A DNA stretch of 64,000 nt from positions 434,001 to 498,000 of the forward strand of contig JASCOF010000001.1 in assembly GCA_029960065.1 (NCBI GenBank), read 5' to 3'. The stretch is from Flavobacteriaceae bacterium PS02336. GTDB lineage: Bacteria > Bacteroidota > Bacteroidia > Flavobacteriales > Flavobacteriaceae. The notes beneath the pieces were generated by a model. The model was not told the origin of the DNA. It did not search any database and saw only the letters and a list, made by a program, of their open reading frames with translations. Both the position numbers and the translations under genes were made by a program. This document shows, piece after piece, positions 8,844 through 17,596 of the stretch; position 1 is the first letter of the stretch, and every line of letters starts with the position of its first letter.

Positions 8844-11621
8844 TTATTGAATTACTATTTTTTTTATGTATTGTGTTTTCTTAGTCTGCGGATGGATTAC
8901 TTTGATTATGAAAACACCTTTAGAATGTAATTGGACCGTTTCCTGCGTATTTCCCCTTATTTTTTGTTTTACTAATTCTTTCCCAGAAAGATCATAAATT
9001 TTAAGATCTGCAATTTCTGTTTCTTCATTATCAATATAGACCGAAAATGTGCCATTACTTGGAATTGGCCATACATTGAATGAGTTGTTATTTGCTTTAA
9101 TAATATCTTCAATGCCTAAATGTATCGTTTGTCCGCTTACAATGTTCACTTTACGTTTCATAGAACCTCCTTCAGAATCTGTTACGGTAAATTCGAAAGA
9201 ACATAAACCGTTTGATGCAGGTGTAAAAGCTACGATATCAGAGTTTAGTGTTGCATTTCCGTTTACTATATTCGAGATAGAATAAGAAATGCCACTTGTA
9301 AATCCTCTCGATAACTTCTGGATATTAATGTCAATTTTAGCTCCTTGCGGTGATTCGTAATGCGGTAATGACAGCCATTGAAGATATTGATCCAAATTAG
9401 TATATCCATCTTGATCTGTATCAGCGTTTGCATCTGAAAAATCACCAATTGCAGAGTTTGGATTTGTTCCAATAATAGTTTCCCACCAATTTGGCAGTCC
9501 GTCTTGATCGGTATCCCAGTTAGCATCTCTAACTACAGCCGGATAGTTTTCAAATCCGCCCACATCTGATTCGTTATCAGGAAATCCAGGTTTTTTTGTT
9601 ACGCTTCCAACGGCAGAATAAGTTCCGTTTAAAGTTTCTGTTATAATTCTCTGATCGTGATCGTCAAATTCTGGCTGTGTACATCCAACATCAGAAAGTA
9701 CAATTTTATAGGCATTTTTTGCAGACTGTGTAGTTACATAAGAAGGGAAAAAAGGTGTGTTCACAAAATTTTCAAATGTTATGGCAACTCCAGAAGCTTT
9801 TCGTCCAGCTGTCTGATTATTTTCGTCAAAGTAACCCGGCATTACGTTTCCGTTAAAATAACATTGCTGTGTTCCAGTTCCCGCACCTTCATTTTGCTGA
9901 TTGAATGCCGTAAATATTTTGGAGCCTGCTCCCGGTTTGTAATAGTTATTTACAAAGTTTACTTCTTTGGTTCCGCCGTCGGTAGTTCTTCCTCCCCAGT
10001 TGTAAACCACATTATTCGTAATATCCATTTTTCCTGCGTAAGCACCGCTTCCATCTAATCCTCCGCCAAGACTCCAATTACGCCCGTAGCAATGCGCTAA
10101 TAAATTATGGTGGAAACTTCCGATATCCCCTCCAATTGTTGCAGCATATCCATGCTCTGTTCCGGCAGGATAATTTTGATGATTTGCAGCATTTAAAGCT
10201 TCAGAAATGAGTGTTCTCTGCAGTGTTATATTTTTTCCAGATCTAGAACTGAAAGATTCGTCAATAGTCCAGCTGATAGAGCAGTGGTCAATAATGCTAT
10301 TGTCTGCGCCAGTAAGTCCCATTCCGTCGTAAGTTGGTCCAGCACCAACACGGATACGTAGATTTTGAACTACAGCATCGTTTCCTGTAACTCCAAAAGG
10401 AGCAGAGCGAATACAAATTCCTTTTCCGGGAGCTGTTTGTCCAGCAACAGTTACATAAGGCTGGCTTAAGACAAGTCGGGATTGTAACTGGATAATTCCA
10501 GATGTATTAAAAACAATAGTTCTGGGACCAATATCATTCGTTACTGCCTCGCGAAAACTGCCCGGACCACTGTCGTTCAAATTGGTTACAGCAACTACTT
10601 TTCCGCCACGGCCGCCTCTTGCAAAACGTCCGTAGCCTTCAGCGTCTGGAAATGCAAGCTGTGCTGGTCGAAAACGCCAAACGTTTCCTTTTTCAACTCC
10701 GTTTGCTAAAACTTCGTCTATACGCCAGTAGTAAGTTGCTCCTGTATATAAGCCGTTAACTTGATAAGAATTACTTGCTAAAGCTTGGTTTCCTTTATAT
10801 TCTGGTGAGGATGTTGTTGCATTAGCAACTGCAGTTTGGTCTGTTCCAAAATAAATATTGTGTGAAACTGCATTTGCTGCTGCCGTCCACTGCAATAATT
10901 TTCCTCCCGAATCCAATTCGACATGTTCATTATTTTGTTTCGGATTTGGATTTGTTGCCTGATAGAAAATATTCGGTGTATTAAGTTCAAAACCATTCAA
11001 TATAAAATTTTTGATATTTTCTGTGCCAGATGTTTCTGCGGCTATAAGAATCACGACATCATTTCCTGCTGTTGCCTGAAATTTTAAATAGGTAGATTTT
11101 GCATCTGCAGTTTTAAGTGCTCTTACGGTCGGGATTAAATTGTCTACGACTAAATTTCCATTAACAGAAATATCAATTGGGCTGAAGGTATTTCCTGTTG
11201 GACTATCTACGTTATTAAAAAAAGCTAATAATGTATGTTCTCCAGTTGAAAGTCCACTAATTTTAAGTTCGATCTGCGCACCCAAGTTTGCAGTTGTTCC
11301 TTTCACGGTTACTCCGTCGGAAATTAATCTGGCATAATAAGGAGCTTGGATTCCGGCTTTGTACCAATTTGTTCCTAAAGCGTCACCTTTGTCTCCGGCT
11401 CTGGTTACGGTAAAGGTAATTCCGTTTTCAGTATAAGTGCTGGTATTTCCGGAAGCAATTACCCATGCAGTATAATCTGGGTCATTTACCTCGGTTTTAG
11501 GTCTTCCTGACTGATCAAAGTCAATTTTAACAATAGGATTTTGGGCAAAAATCTTGATGTTCGGCGCAATGAGACAGACAATCGTCGCCATTACGGAGAG
11601 TTTGAAGTAATTTTTCAGCAT
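8844..11621 (-). CDS. Secreted pectate lyase-type protein with T9SS C-terminal domain
   Basis: A 925-residue modular secreted protein. It has a signal peptide (1-26), then a carbohydrate-binding-like beta domain starting VKIDFDQSGRPKTEV (about 32-205), and a fibronectin-like segment (about 225-315). A parallel beta-helix of the PL1 pectate lyase type (about 320-650) opens with AEGYGRFARGGRGGKV and contains the conserved IIDHCSISW. A calcium-binding stretch rich in DTDQDG repeats (about 695-745) follows, then an Ig-like segment, and finally a type IX sorting domain (about 840-925). It should cleave pectin or a related polyuronate outside the cell. No SusCD pair or other pectinolytic enzyme is near, so it is an orphan locus. 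The upstream region has a hairpin and a direct repeat that could be operators. Confidence 0.88.
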   Translation of the reverse strand: MLKNYFKLSVMATIVCLIAPNIKIFAQNPIVKIDFDQSGRPKTEVNDPDYTAWVIASGNTSTYTENGITFTVTRAGDKGDALGTNWYKAGIQAPYYARLISDGVTVKGTTANLGAQIELKISGLSTGEHTLLAFFNNVDSPTGNTFSPIDISVNGNLVVDNLIPTVRALKTADAKSTYLKFQATAGNDVVILIAAETSGTENIKNFILNGFELNTPNIFYQATNPNPKQNNEHVELDSGGKLLQWTAAANAVSHNIYFGTDQTAVANATTSSPEYKGNQALASNSYQVNGLYTGATYYWRIDEVLANGVEKGNVWRFRPAQLAFPDAEGYGRFARGGRGGKVVAVTNLNDSGPGSFREAVTNDIGPRTIVFNTSGIIQLQSRLVLSQPYVTVAGQTAPGKGICIRSAPFGVTGNDAVVQNLRIRVGAGPTYDGMGLTGADNSIIDHCSISWTIDESFSSRSGKNITLQRTLISEALNAANHQNYPAGTEHGYAATIGGDIGSFHHNLLAHCYGRNWSLGGGLDGSGAYAGKMDITNNVVYNWGGRTTDGGTKEVNFVNNYYKPGAGSKIFTAFNQQNEGAGTGTQQCYFNGNVMPGYFDENNQTAGRKASGVAITFENFVNTPFFPSYVTTQSAKNAYKIVLSDVGCTQPEFDDHDQRIITETLNGTYSAVGSVTKKPGFPDNESDVGGFENYPAVVRDANWDTDQDGLPNWWETIIGTNPNSAIGDFSDANADTDQDGYTNLDQYLQWLSLPHYESPQGAKIDINIQKLSRGFTSGISYSISNIVNGNATLNSDIVAFTPASNGLCSFEFTVTDSEGGSMKRKVNIVSGQTIHLGIEDIIKANNNSFNVWPIPSNGTFSVYIDNEETEIADLKIYDLSGKELVKQKIRGNTQETVQLHSKGVFIIKVIHPQTKKTQYIKKIVIQ

Positions 11622-11982
11622 TTCAATGGTGGTTTGGTTAGTAAGTAATAATCTTAGTTATCTTTTAAATATCTGAATATCAGTATTTAAAAGTGTCTAA
11701 AACTATTGTAAAGTTTATTATTACACTAATAAAAACTATCCTGCACCATCCTGTTCTGTATGTTGTTTTATTAAAAAAATAACATAAAAAAAGTGATATG
11801 TATTTTTTTAATGCTAATTTTTTAAAATGTTTTTATCTGAGAAATAAAGGCATTGCGGAATTTTTATATTCAGAAAAGTAATTTTGGAAAAAAAATAATT
11901 TCTGAAATAAAAAAAAATCAAAAAGTAGCACAATCAGAATCTTGACCAGAACGGATTGTTTTGACTATTATATAAAAAGAGA
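11622..11982. other. 361-bp upstream region of the pectate lyase gene
   Basis: It holds an imperfect hairpin at 11663-11692 (arms TTTTAAATA and TATTTAAAA, with inner CTGA/TCAG). A short direct repeat ATCCTG lies at 11738-11743 and 11748-11753. The part nearer 11982 is AT-rich with no gene, repeat or RNA that I can recognise. Confidence 0.5.
11663..11692. promoter_or_regulatory. Hairpin in the pectate lyase leader
   Basis: A 9-bp perfect outer stem (TTTTAAATA/TATTTAAAA) and a 4-bp inner stem separated by a bulge, 42-71 nt upstream of the ATG. It has no T-tract on either side, so it may be an operator or leader structure rather than a terminator. Confidence 0.4.
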
Positions 11983-12297
11983 TTAGAGTGATTTATCTTT
12001 AAATAAGAATCCAAGTCCCATTCTTTTTAGCATTTTCTTTTCGAAATTCCAAAAGAAACGGAATTGTCCAAAAATGGTACCAATGGCTACTAGCAAAACT
12101 TGATAAACAGGAAGTATAATTAATAAACGAATAAGAGTAAACCAAACTACTCCTAAATCTTCTTTATGAATTCCTACCCAGTCACAAAAAGGTCTAGAAA
12201 TCCATGCAGATGCCGATCCGGTGATGGCAAAAACAATAAGTATAATTATGGCTTGTAAATTGGAAGTAATTCCCCAGCGTTTTTTTAATTTATTCAT
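11983..12297 (-). CDS. Small membrane protein (DUF6787-like)
   Basis: A 104-residue protein with two membrane segments (about residues 13-33 and 48-72), a basic N-terminus (MNKLKKRWG) and a basic C-terminal tail (KKMLKRMGLGFLFKDKSL). The combination RWG...NLQAIIILIVFAITGS fits the Bacteroidota DUF6787 group, a tentative name. It lies 31 nt downstream of the DUF6146-like lipoprotein gene on the same strand and may be co-transcribed with it. Function unknown. Confidence 0.65.
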   Translation of the reverse strand: MNKLKKRWGITSNLQAIIILIVFAITGSASAWISRPFCDWVGIHKEDLGVVWFTLIRLLIILPVYQVLLVAIGTIFGQFRFFWNFEKKMLKRMGLGFLFKDKSL

Positions 12298-12328
12298 TGC
12301 TATTTGTAATGATTACAAATATAACATA

Positions 12329-12763
12329 TTATCTTGAAGGAACATTACCCCAAAGCTTTTGTTTGTAAGTATTTTGAAAATAAATCATGTAATTATAAAT
12401 TAAGTAATTTACCTCATATCCGTAATGAATATCTGGACGATAATCAATTGTCATTTCATATAAATTGGAGTTGTAACGAAGCGGCTGTAAAACACGATTA
12501 TTCCATTCGGTTACATACAAGTAGTTTTTGTTTTCCAGATAAGCTAAAGAGTAATAATTACGGGCAAAAGCGCGAGATGCAAGCCAAGTACTGAATCCGT
12601 TATCAATAATAATAACTTCATATTCCAATGAATCATTTGCAATTCTAACAGTATCGCTCTCTTGTTTGTTTGATGCACTATCATTGCTAGCAATATTTTG
12701 CGAAGCCGTCGAACAAGCAATTATTGCTCCTAGAATGATTAATATGGAAATGCATTTTTTCAT
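12329..12763 (-). CDS. Lipoprotein of the DUF6146 type
   Basis: A 144-residue protein with a lipoprotein signal peptide ending at Cys17 (LGAIIACSTAS). A Ser/Asn-rich linker follows, then a compact domain with YEVIIIDNGFSTWLAS around residues 48-64 and YLYVTEWNNRV around 81-92. That is the pattern of the Flavobacteria DUF6146 family. Probably anchored in the outer or inner membrane facing the periplasm. No enzymatic motif is visible. The small membrane protein gene follows directly. Confidence 0.7.
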   Translation of the reverse strand: MKKCISILIILGAIIACSTASQNIASNDSASNKQESDTVRIANDSLEYEVIIIDNGFSTWLASRAFARNYYSLAYLENKNYLYVTEWNNRVLQPLRYNSNLYEMTIDYRPDIHYGYEVNYLIYNYMIYFQNTYKQKLWGNVPSR

Positions 12764-12870
12764 GTTTTAAATTTACGAAGAAATGGCGATAAAAAGTTAC
12801 TATTTAACTTTTTGTAAGGTTCTAATATACTGATATTTTAGACTCTATTTTCTAGGTTTTCTTTTAACTA

Positions 12871-12900
12871 AAAAAGCTGTTTATAAAATAAACAGCTTTT
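12871..12900. terminator. Bidirectional terminator-like hairpin
   Basis: AAAAAGCTGTTTAT pairs with ATAAACAGCTTTT around a 3-nt loop. It lies between the DUF937-like gene (ends 12969) and the DUF6146 gene (starts 12763), both minus strand, so it would terminate the former. Confidence 0.75.
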
Positions 12901-12929
12901 GTGTATTCTAAAAAGCGTATCGTAAGAAA

Positions 12930-12964
12930 ATCTTAGCACCTTAGCCTCTTAGTATCTTAGAATC
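12930..12964. repeat. CTAAG-type octamer array B (single arm)
   Basis: Four words in exact 8-nt register: ATCTTAGC, ACCTTAGC, CTCTTAGT, ATCTTAGA. Same word family as the elements at 3288-3433 and 51884-52030, but no paired arm is present. It ends next to the stop codon of the DUF937-like gene. Confidence 0.75.
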
Positions 12965-12968
12965 TTTT

Positions 12969-13532
12969 TTACTTACTTCCAAACAGCTTCCCTATAAATC
13001 CAGCGATTCCTCCTTTGCTTTTTGTGACCACTAAAACATCGGCAACATCAACTTTTCCATCGTTGTTTTGGTCCAGGCCAAATTGCATTCCGTATTTAGA
13101 AATGGTGTCCATTATTCCAGATGCTTGTCCGCTGTTTCCTGAAATTGAATTTATGATATCTGAGATTTGAAAACTGTTATCATTTGGATCTTTTGCTTTA
13201 TTAACCAAAGAACCTAAAATCTGCGGAATTAAATTAGATGCTACTCCGCTTGAATCTGCACTGCTAAGACCAAATTTTTGACCTAGATTGCCGCTTAACT
13301 GTTGTTGGATTTGCTGTACAACTGGATTTGAACTATCGATAGACGAGGTTCCGTTAAATAATCCAGCAATTTGATCAGTTCCGCCTTCAGAAACAATTTT
13401 CTTTAATCCTTCGAAGATAGAGTTACTTGTTTCACTGATTACGGCTTCATTATGTTCATTTGGAACAGCGTTATTGTTTACCACTGCATCGCCTCCATAT
13501 TGTTGTACTAATTGGGTTAATTGTTCAAACAT
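12969..13532 (-). CDS. DUF937-like protein with an EF-hand-type loop
   Basis: A 187-residue protein without signal peptide. Residues 1-135 match the DUF937 style: MFEQLTQLVQQYGGDAVVNN at the start, then helical repeats rich in Gly, Ser and Asn with QQIQQQLSGNLGQKFGLS. The C-terminal part holds a calcium-loop motif, DQNNDGKVDVAD, whose spacing fits an EF-hand or dockerin-type loop, then a Gly-rich end. I infer calcium binding; the role is unknown. A promoter box lies 26 nt upstream, and an octamer array and a terminator follow the gene. Confidence 0.75.
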   Translation of the reverse strand: MFEQLTQLVQQYGGDAVVNNNAVPNEHNEAVISETSNSIFEGLKKIVSEGGTDQIAGLFNGTSSIDSSNPVVQQIQQQLSGNLGQKFGLSSADSSGVASNLIPQILGSLVNKAKDPNDNSFQISDIINSISGNSGQASGIMDTISKYGMQFGLDQNNDGKVDVADVLVVTKSKGGIAGFIGKLFGSK

Positions 13533-13557
13533 GATTTTTAGGATTTAGATTAGAACT

Positions 13558-13565
13558 CAAATTTA
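13558..13565 (-). promoter_or_regulatory. -7 promoter box of the DUF937-like gene
   Basis: Minus-strand TAAATTTG, an exact TAnnTTTG match, 25 nt before the ATG at 13532. Confidence 0.45.
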
Positions 13566-13634
13566 AACAAAAAAAGAAAGGGATTTATTAAACAATGTTA
13601 ATAAATCCCTCTTAAGTAATTTAATTATAGTTAA

Positions 13635-14585
13635 TTAGCTTAACAATGTGATAATTTGTGATGCTAATTCAGTACCAATTCTATCTTGTGCTTCTCCCGT
13701 TGCAGCTCCAATATGCGGCGTCAAAGAGATTTTAGAGTGCATTAAAATTGCCATTTCTGGTTTTGGTTCGTTTTCAAAAACGTCTAATCCAGCAAACGCG
13801 ACTTTTCCTGAGTCTAAAGCTTTTACTAAAGCTACTTCGTCAATAACACCTCCGCGAGCACAGTTTACGATTCCAACACCGTCTTTTAAGATTTCAAATT
13901 CTTTCTCTCCAATGATGTAACCATTTTGAGCAGGAACGTGAAGTGTAATGAAATCAGCTTCTTTAAATAAAGATTCTAAAGATTGAGAAACGATTTTAGT
14001 TGTAATTGATTGTCCATCGAAAAATTCAACTTTAATATCAACTTCAGGAATAAAGCTGTCTGCAGCGATCACTTTCATTCCTAAGCCAAGAGCCATTTTT
14101 GCTGTAGCTTGACCAATACGGCCGATACCAACAATACCTAAAGTTTTACCTCTTAATTCAGTTCCGTTAGCATAAGCTTTTTTCAAACCGTCAAAATTAG
14201 TATCTCCTTCTAGAGGCATATTTCTATTAGAATCATGTAAGAAACGAACACCGTTAAATAAATGTCCGAATACCAATTCTGCAACAGATTCTGAAGATGA
14301 AGCAGGAGTATTGATTACATGGATTCCTTTGCTTTTAGCATAATCCACATCGATATTATCCATACCAACACCACCACGTCCGATGATTTTAATTCCAGGA
14401 CAAGCATCGATGATATCTTTACGAACTTTAGTTGCGCTTCGAACTAAAATTACGTCAATATTGTTTTCGTTGATATAGTTAGCTACTTGTTCTTGAGCTA
14501 CTTTTGTAGTGATAACTTCAAAACCGCCTTTTTCTAAGGCTAGAATTCCGCTTTTAGAAATTCCGTCATTTGCTAATACTTTCAT
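13635..14585 (-). CDS. serA: D-3-phosphoglycerate dehydrogenase
   Basis: A 316-residue NAD-dependent 2-hydroxyacid dehydrogenase that oxidises 3-phosphoglycerate to 3-phosphohydroxypyruvate, the first step of serine synthesis. The NAD-binding GIGRIG lies at 153-158. The catalytic triad is Arg244 (NCARGG), Glu273 (FENEP) and His291 (TPHIGA). It is the short form: it ends right after the catalytic domain and has no ACT domain, so serine feedback as in E. coli SerA is not expected. It lies 112 nt downstream of serC on the same strand, in pathway context. Assignment to SerA rather than another 2-hydroxyacid dehydrogenase rests on this pairing and overall similarity. Confidence 0.92.
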   Translation of the reverse strand: MKVLANDGISKSGILALEKGGFEVITTKVAQEQVANYINENNIDVILVRSATKVRKDIIDACPGIKIIGRGGVGMDNIDVDYAKSKGIHVINTPASSSESVAELVFGHLFNGVRFLHDSNRNMPLEGDTNFDGLKKAYANGTELRGKTLGIVGIGRIGQATAKMALGLGMKVIAADSFIPEVDIKVEFFDGQSITTKIVSQSLESLFKEADFITLHVPAQNGYIIGEKEFEILKDGVGIVNCARGGVIDEVALVKALDSGKVAFAGLDVFENEPKPEMAILMHSKISLTPHIGAATGEAQDRIGTELASQIITLLS

Positions 14586-14697
14586 TGTGTGTTTATTGTT
14601 TATTTGGTGAATCGTTTATTTGTTAATCGATAAACCAGCTATTTTATTTTTTCTTTTTTGATATTTTTCAGCTGAAAACTGAGACTGAGACTGAGAA

Positions 14698-15768
14698 CTA
14701 AACTTTAGACTCAAGCGCTTTCATTACATCAACCAATACCTGAACGCTTTCGATTGGCATTGCATTGTAGATTGAAGCTCTGTAACCGCCAACAGAACGG
14801 TGTCCAGGTAATCCTGAAATTCCAGCTTCTTTCCATAAAGCATCAAAAGTTGCAGTATGATCTGGATTTGTTAGTAAGAAAGTTACGTTCATGTTAGAAC
14901 GATCTTCTACTGCAGCAGCACCTTTGAATAATGGGTTTCTGTCAATTTCGCCGTAAAGTAATTCTGCTTTAGCGTTGTTTAATTTTTCAACAGCAGCAAT
15001 TCCGCCTTTCCCTTTAATCCATTGTAAAGTTAAAAGAGAAACATAAACAGCAAATACAGATGGAGTATTGTACATACTCTCAGCTTTAATGTGTTTAGCA
15101 TAATCTAACATGCTTGGAATTGTTCTTCCGTTTTTGCCTAAGATTTCTTCTTTAACCACAACAAGAGTTGTTCCGGCAGGACCCATATTTTTTTGAGCTC
15201 CAGCGTAGATTAAGTCAAACTTAGAGAAATCTAAATCACGTGAAAAAATATCAGAACTCATATCGCAGACAACTGGAATGTTAGTTGCTGGGAATTCTTT
15301 CATTTGTGTTCCAAAAATAGTATTGTTGCTCGTGCAGTGAAAATAATCAGCATCTGCTGGAATTTCGTAACCTTTTGGAATATGTGTATAATTGTCGTCT
15401 TTTGAAGAACCAACGATAACTGTTTCACCGAAAAGTTTAGCTTCTTTGATGGCTGCAGTTGCCCACGTTCCTGAATCTAAATAAGCAGCTTTTCCGTTTT
15501 CTTTTAATAAATTGTAAGGTGCCATTAAGAATGCTGTACTTGCACCACCTTGTAAAAATAAAGCCTGATAACCTTTTCCCTGAAGTCCTAATAATTCTAA
15601 AGCAAGGGAGCGAGCTTCTTCCATTACCGCAACAAAATCTTTACTTCTGTGCGAGATTTCAAGAATAGATAATCCTGAATCATTAAAATTTAAAACCGCT
15701 TTTGATGCCTTCTCAAAAACTTCCTGAGGTAAAATACTTGGTCCTGCGCTGTAGTTGTGTTTTTTCAT
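14698..15768 (-). CDS. serC: Phosphoserine aminotransferase
   Basis: A 356-residue class V aminotransferase, the usual length of SerC. It converts 3-phosphohydroxypyruvate and glutamate to phosphoserine. The start MKKHNYSAGPSILP is typical. The phosphate-site GGAST is at 74-78, and the PLP lysine is Lys193 in GAQKNMGPAG. The C-terminal GLPGHRSVGGYRASIYNAMP is the family signature. It sits directly upstream of serA. I see no serB-type phosphatase in this window. Confidence 0.96.
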   Translation of the reverse strand: MKKHNYSAGPSILPQEVFEKASKAVLNFNDSGLSILEISHRSKDFVAVMEEARSLALELLGLQGKGYQALFLQGGASTAFLMAPYNLLKENGKAAYLDSGTWATAAIKEAKLFGETVIVGSSKDDNYTHIPKGYEIPADADYFHCTSNNTIFGTQMKEFPATNIPVVCDMSSDIFSRDLDFSKFDLIYAGAQKNMGPAGTTLVVVKEEILGKNGRTIPSMLDYAKHIKAESMYNTPSVFAVYVSLLTLQWIKGKGGIAAVEKLNNAKAELLYGEIDRNPLFKGAAAVEDRSNMNVTFLLTNPDHTATFDALWKEAGISGLPGHRSVGGYRASIYNAMPIESVQVLVDVMKALESKV

Positions 15769-15861
15769 GGTTGTTGTTAATAGTCGAAAATTTTAAAGAC
15801 GCAAATTTCGTCAATAAGAGCCGAAAAAGCGTTAAAATATTCGAAATAATTAAACATTTTA

Positions 15862-16935
15862 TTACTTTGTTGTTAACAAAAACGTTATAGTATCGACATT
15901 ATCTGCGTAATCCCACAATTGCGGTTTTTGCGTTTCTCCAAATTGAATGCTGTTTGGAGTCAAATTACTGCTTACGATGCACTGAATTTGTTCTGAATCG
16001 TTTTTAAGACGGTTTTCAAGTTCCTCTAAGTTTTCATAATATTCATAAAAAATACTTGAGATAGGAGAGGCGTAACTTGAATCTTGCTTTATGGTCAAGA
16101 ATCCGTTATCTAATAATTTAAAATTACTCATCAAAAATACCGCTTTGTTATAATCGTAGTTGTTAGCATATTTTTCATAGTGAATAACATCCTGGTATTT
16201 AAAAATAGCCTGAAAAAAGGCATCAAACGAATAGTCTTTAGGAACAAAAAGTTTAGAGACATTTCGGCATCCTAAACCAAAATATCTAAAAATATCTTCA
16301 CCTAGATTTTCTAATTCTTCATGACTTTCTTTTCCAGTTAAAACCGCGGCAGAATTTCTGTTTTTACGAATGATGGAAGGTTTGTCTTTAAAATAATATT
16401 CAAAATAACGAGCTGTATTATTGCTTCCTGTAGCAATTACAGCATCAAAATTTTCTAATTTTCCTTCTACGAAAGTAATTTTGTCTTTTAAATTTTCATC
16501 AACAGCAATTAAATATTTTGCTAAAAATGGCAGCAAGTGCTGATCGTTTGATGAAGTTTTGATTAAAGCCTTGTTTCCTGTTATTAAGACCGATAAAAAG
16601 TCATGAAAACCAACAAGAGGAATATTTCCAGCCAATATTAAAGCGACTGTTTTTTCGTTTTTATCAGATTTTGCAAATTCAGATTCATATGGAGAAAGCC
16701 ATTTTTCTAGGTTTTCTTCCGTCAAAGCTTCTGCCCATGATTGTATAGAAAAATAAACTTGATCCGGCGTATACCATCCATTATGAGATTGTGATAGATG
16801 AATTAGTTTTTCAAAATCGTCAAAAAAGATATCGTTATATAAAACGCTAGATCTTTGTATGGATCCTGTTTCGGAAAACTGACTTAAAAATTTTCCTAAT
16901 TCAACAAAAACACTTTTTTTTGTTTCTAATGTCAT
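15862..16935 (-). CDS. LuxC-like acyl-CoA reductase
   Basis: A 357-residue aldehyde-dehydrogenase-superfamily protein of the LuxC/acyl-CoA reductase type. Segments include LILAGNIPLVGFHDFLSVL (about 102-120), VIATGSNNTARYFEYYF (about 173-189), RKNRNSAAVLTG, and the likely catalytic cysteine in FGLGCRNVSKLF (about 226). LuxC reduces acyl groups to aldehydes for bioluminescence. No other lux genes are present, so the substrate here is open. The gene is upstream of serC on the same strand and divergent from a ferredoxin gene. A promoter box lies 39 nt upstream. Confidence 0.82.
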   Translation of the reverse strand: MTLETKKSVFVELGKFLSQFSETGSIQRSSVLYNDIFFDDFEKLIHLSQSHNGWYTPDQVYFSIQSWAEALTEENLEKWLSPYESEFAKSDKNEKTVALILAGNIPLVGFHDFLSVLITGNKALIKTSSNDQHLLPFLAKYLIAVDENLKDKITFVEGKLENFDAVIATGSNNTARYFEYYFKDKPSIIRKNRNSAAVLTGKESHEELENLGEDIFRYFGLGCRNVSKLFVPKDYSFDAFFQAIFKYQDVIHYEKYANNYDYNKAVFLMSNFKLLDNGFLTIKQDSSYASPISSIFYEYYENLEELENRLKNDSEQIQCIVSSNLTPNSIQFGETQKPQLWDYADNVDTITFLLTTK

Positions 16936-16973
16936 AATGTTTGTTTATGAATTGTTTTGATTGTAATTTTGCA

Positions 16974-16981
16974 CAAAAATA
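16974..16981 (-). promoter_or_regulatory. -7 promoter box of the acyl-CoA reductase gene
   Basis: Minus-strand TATTTTTG, an exact TAnnTTTG match, 38 nt before the ATG. It directly borders the heptamer word hairpin at 16991-17079. Confidence 0.5.
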
Positions 16982-16990
16982 AGCATAATT

Positions 16991-17079
16991 AAGTCGAAAG
17001 TCAAAAGTCGTAAAGTCAAAAGCTATACTTGTCTTTATTTTTACTTTAGAACTTTAAGACTTGTAACTTTAAGACTAAG
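16991..17079. repeat. Heptamer word hairpin between divergent genes
   Basis: The left arm is built of 7-nt words (AAGTCGA, AAGTCAA, AAGTCGT, AAAGTCA). The right arm, read in reverse complement, gives AAGTCTT, AAAGTTA, CAAGTCT, TAAAGTT. The arms can form an imperfect stem. It fills the space between the acyl-CoA reductase promoter and the ferredoxin start. Confidence 0.65.
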
Positions 17080-17085
17080 AAAACG

Positions 17086-17436
17086 ATGGCAATTATTATA
17101 ACTGACGAATGCATCAACTGTGGGGCTTGTGAACCAGAGTGCCCAAATACAGCAATATATGAAGGAGCAGATGATTGGAGATATAAAGACGGAACAAGTC
17201 TTTCTGGAAAGATAGTTTTACCTGACGGAACTGAGGTTGATGCTGAAGATGCTCAAACTCCAATTTCTGATGAAATCTATTATATTGTTCCAGGAAAATG
17301 TACGGAATGTAAAGGTTTCCATGATGAGCCTCAATGTGCGGCAGTTTGTCCAGTTGACTGCTGTGTGCCCGATGATAATCACGTTGAAGACGAAGAAACT
17401 TTGCTGGAAAGACAAGCTTTCCTACACGGAGAGTAA
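17086..17436 (+). CDS. 4Fe-4S dicluster ferredoxin
   Basis: A 116-residue soluble electron carrier. The first cluster ligands are Cys9, Cys12, Cys15 and Cys19 in [12 protein letters not shown]. The second set is Cys72, Cys75, Cys84 and Cys88 in [18 protein letters not shown], with extra Cys92 and Cys93. The 50-residue insertion between clusters and the acidic C-terminus ([10 protein letters not shown]) are usual for the YfhL/Bacteroidota type. It donates low-potential electrons to unknown partners. The divergent acyl-CoA reductase is a neighbour but not a proven partner. A strong terminator follows. Confidence 0.95.
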   Translation: MAIIITDECINCGACEPECPNTAIYEGADDWRYKDGTSLSGKIVLPDGTEVDAEDAQTPISDEIYYIVPGKCTECKGFHDEPQCAAVCPVDCCVPDDNHVEDEETLLERQAFLHGE

Positions 17437-17459
17437 TAATTTCTTGCAAATTACAATAG

Positions 17460-17488
17460 AATCCTGAGTTTTACTCAGGATTTTTTTT
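17460..17488 (+). terminator. Terminator of the ferredoxin gene
   Basis: ATCCTGAG-TTTTA-CTCAGGAT followed by a run of T, 24 nt after the stop codon. Confidence 0.85.
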
Positions 17489-17596
17489 ACCCTGATATCA
17501 GGTATTTGTAAAAGTTAGTTTGTTGATAACTAATGTTTTATTTTTAGGCTGTTGCTTTATTGTTAAAAATTTAATACTTTAGTTAAAAATTTAACA

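Noticed and set aside
9657..10058. 133-codon plus-strand ORF inside the pectate lyase gene
   Set aside because: It is antisense to a well-supported beta-helix coding frame, with low-complexity Cys/Ser-rich translation and no start signal.
12969..13532. Dockerin or cellulosome protein
   Set aside because: Only one calcium-loop motif, no signal peptide and no cohesin partner; DUF937-like is a better fit.
17114..17449. 111-codon minus-strand ORF opposite the ferredoxin gene
   Set aside because: The ferredoxin frame has all cluster cysteines; the opposite frame is a shadow with no recognisable domain.
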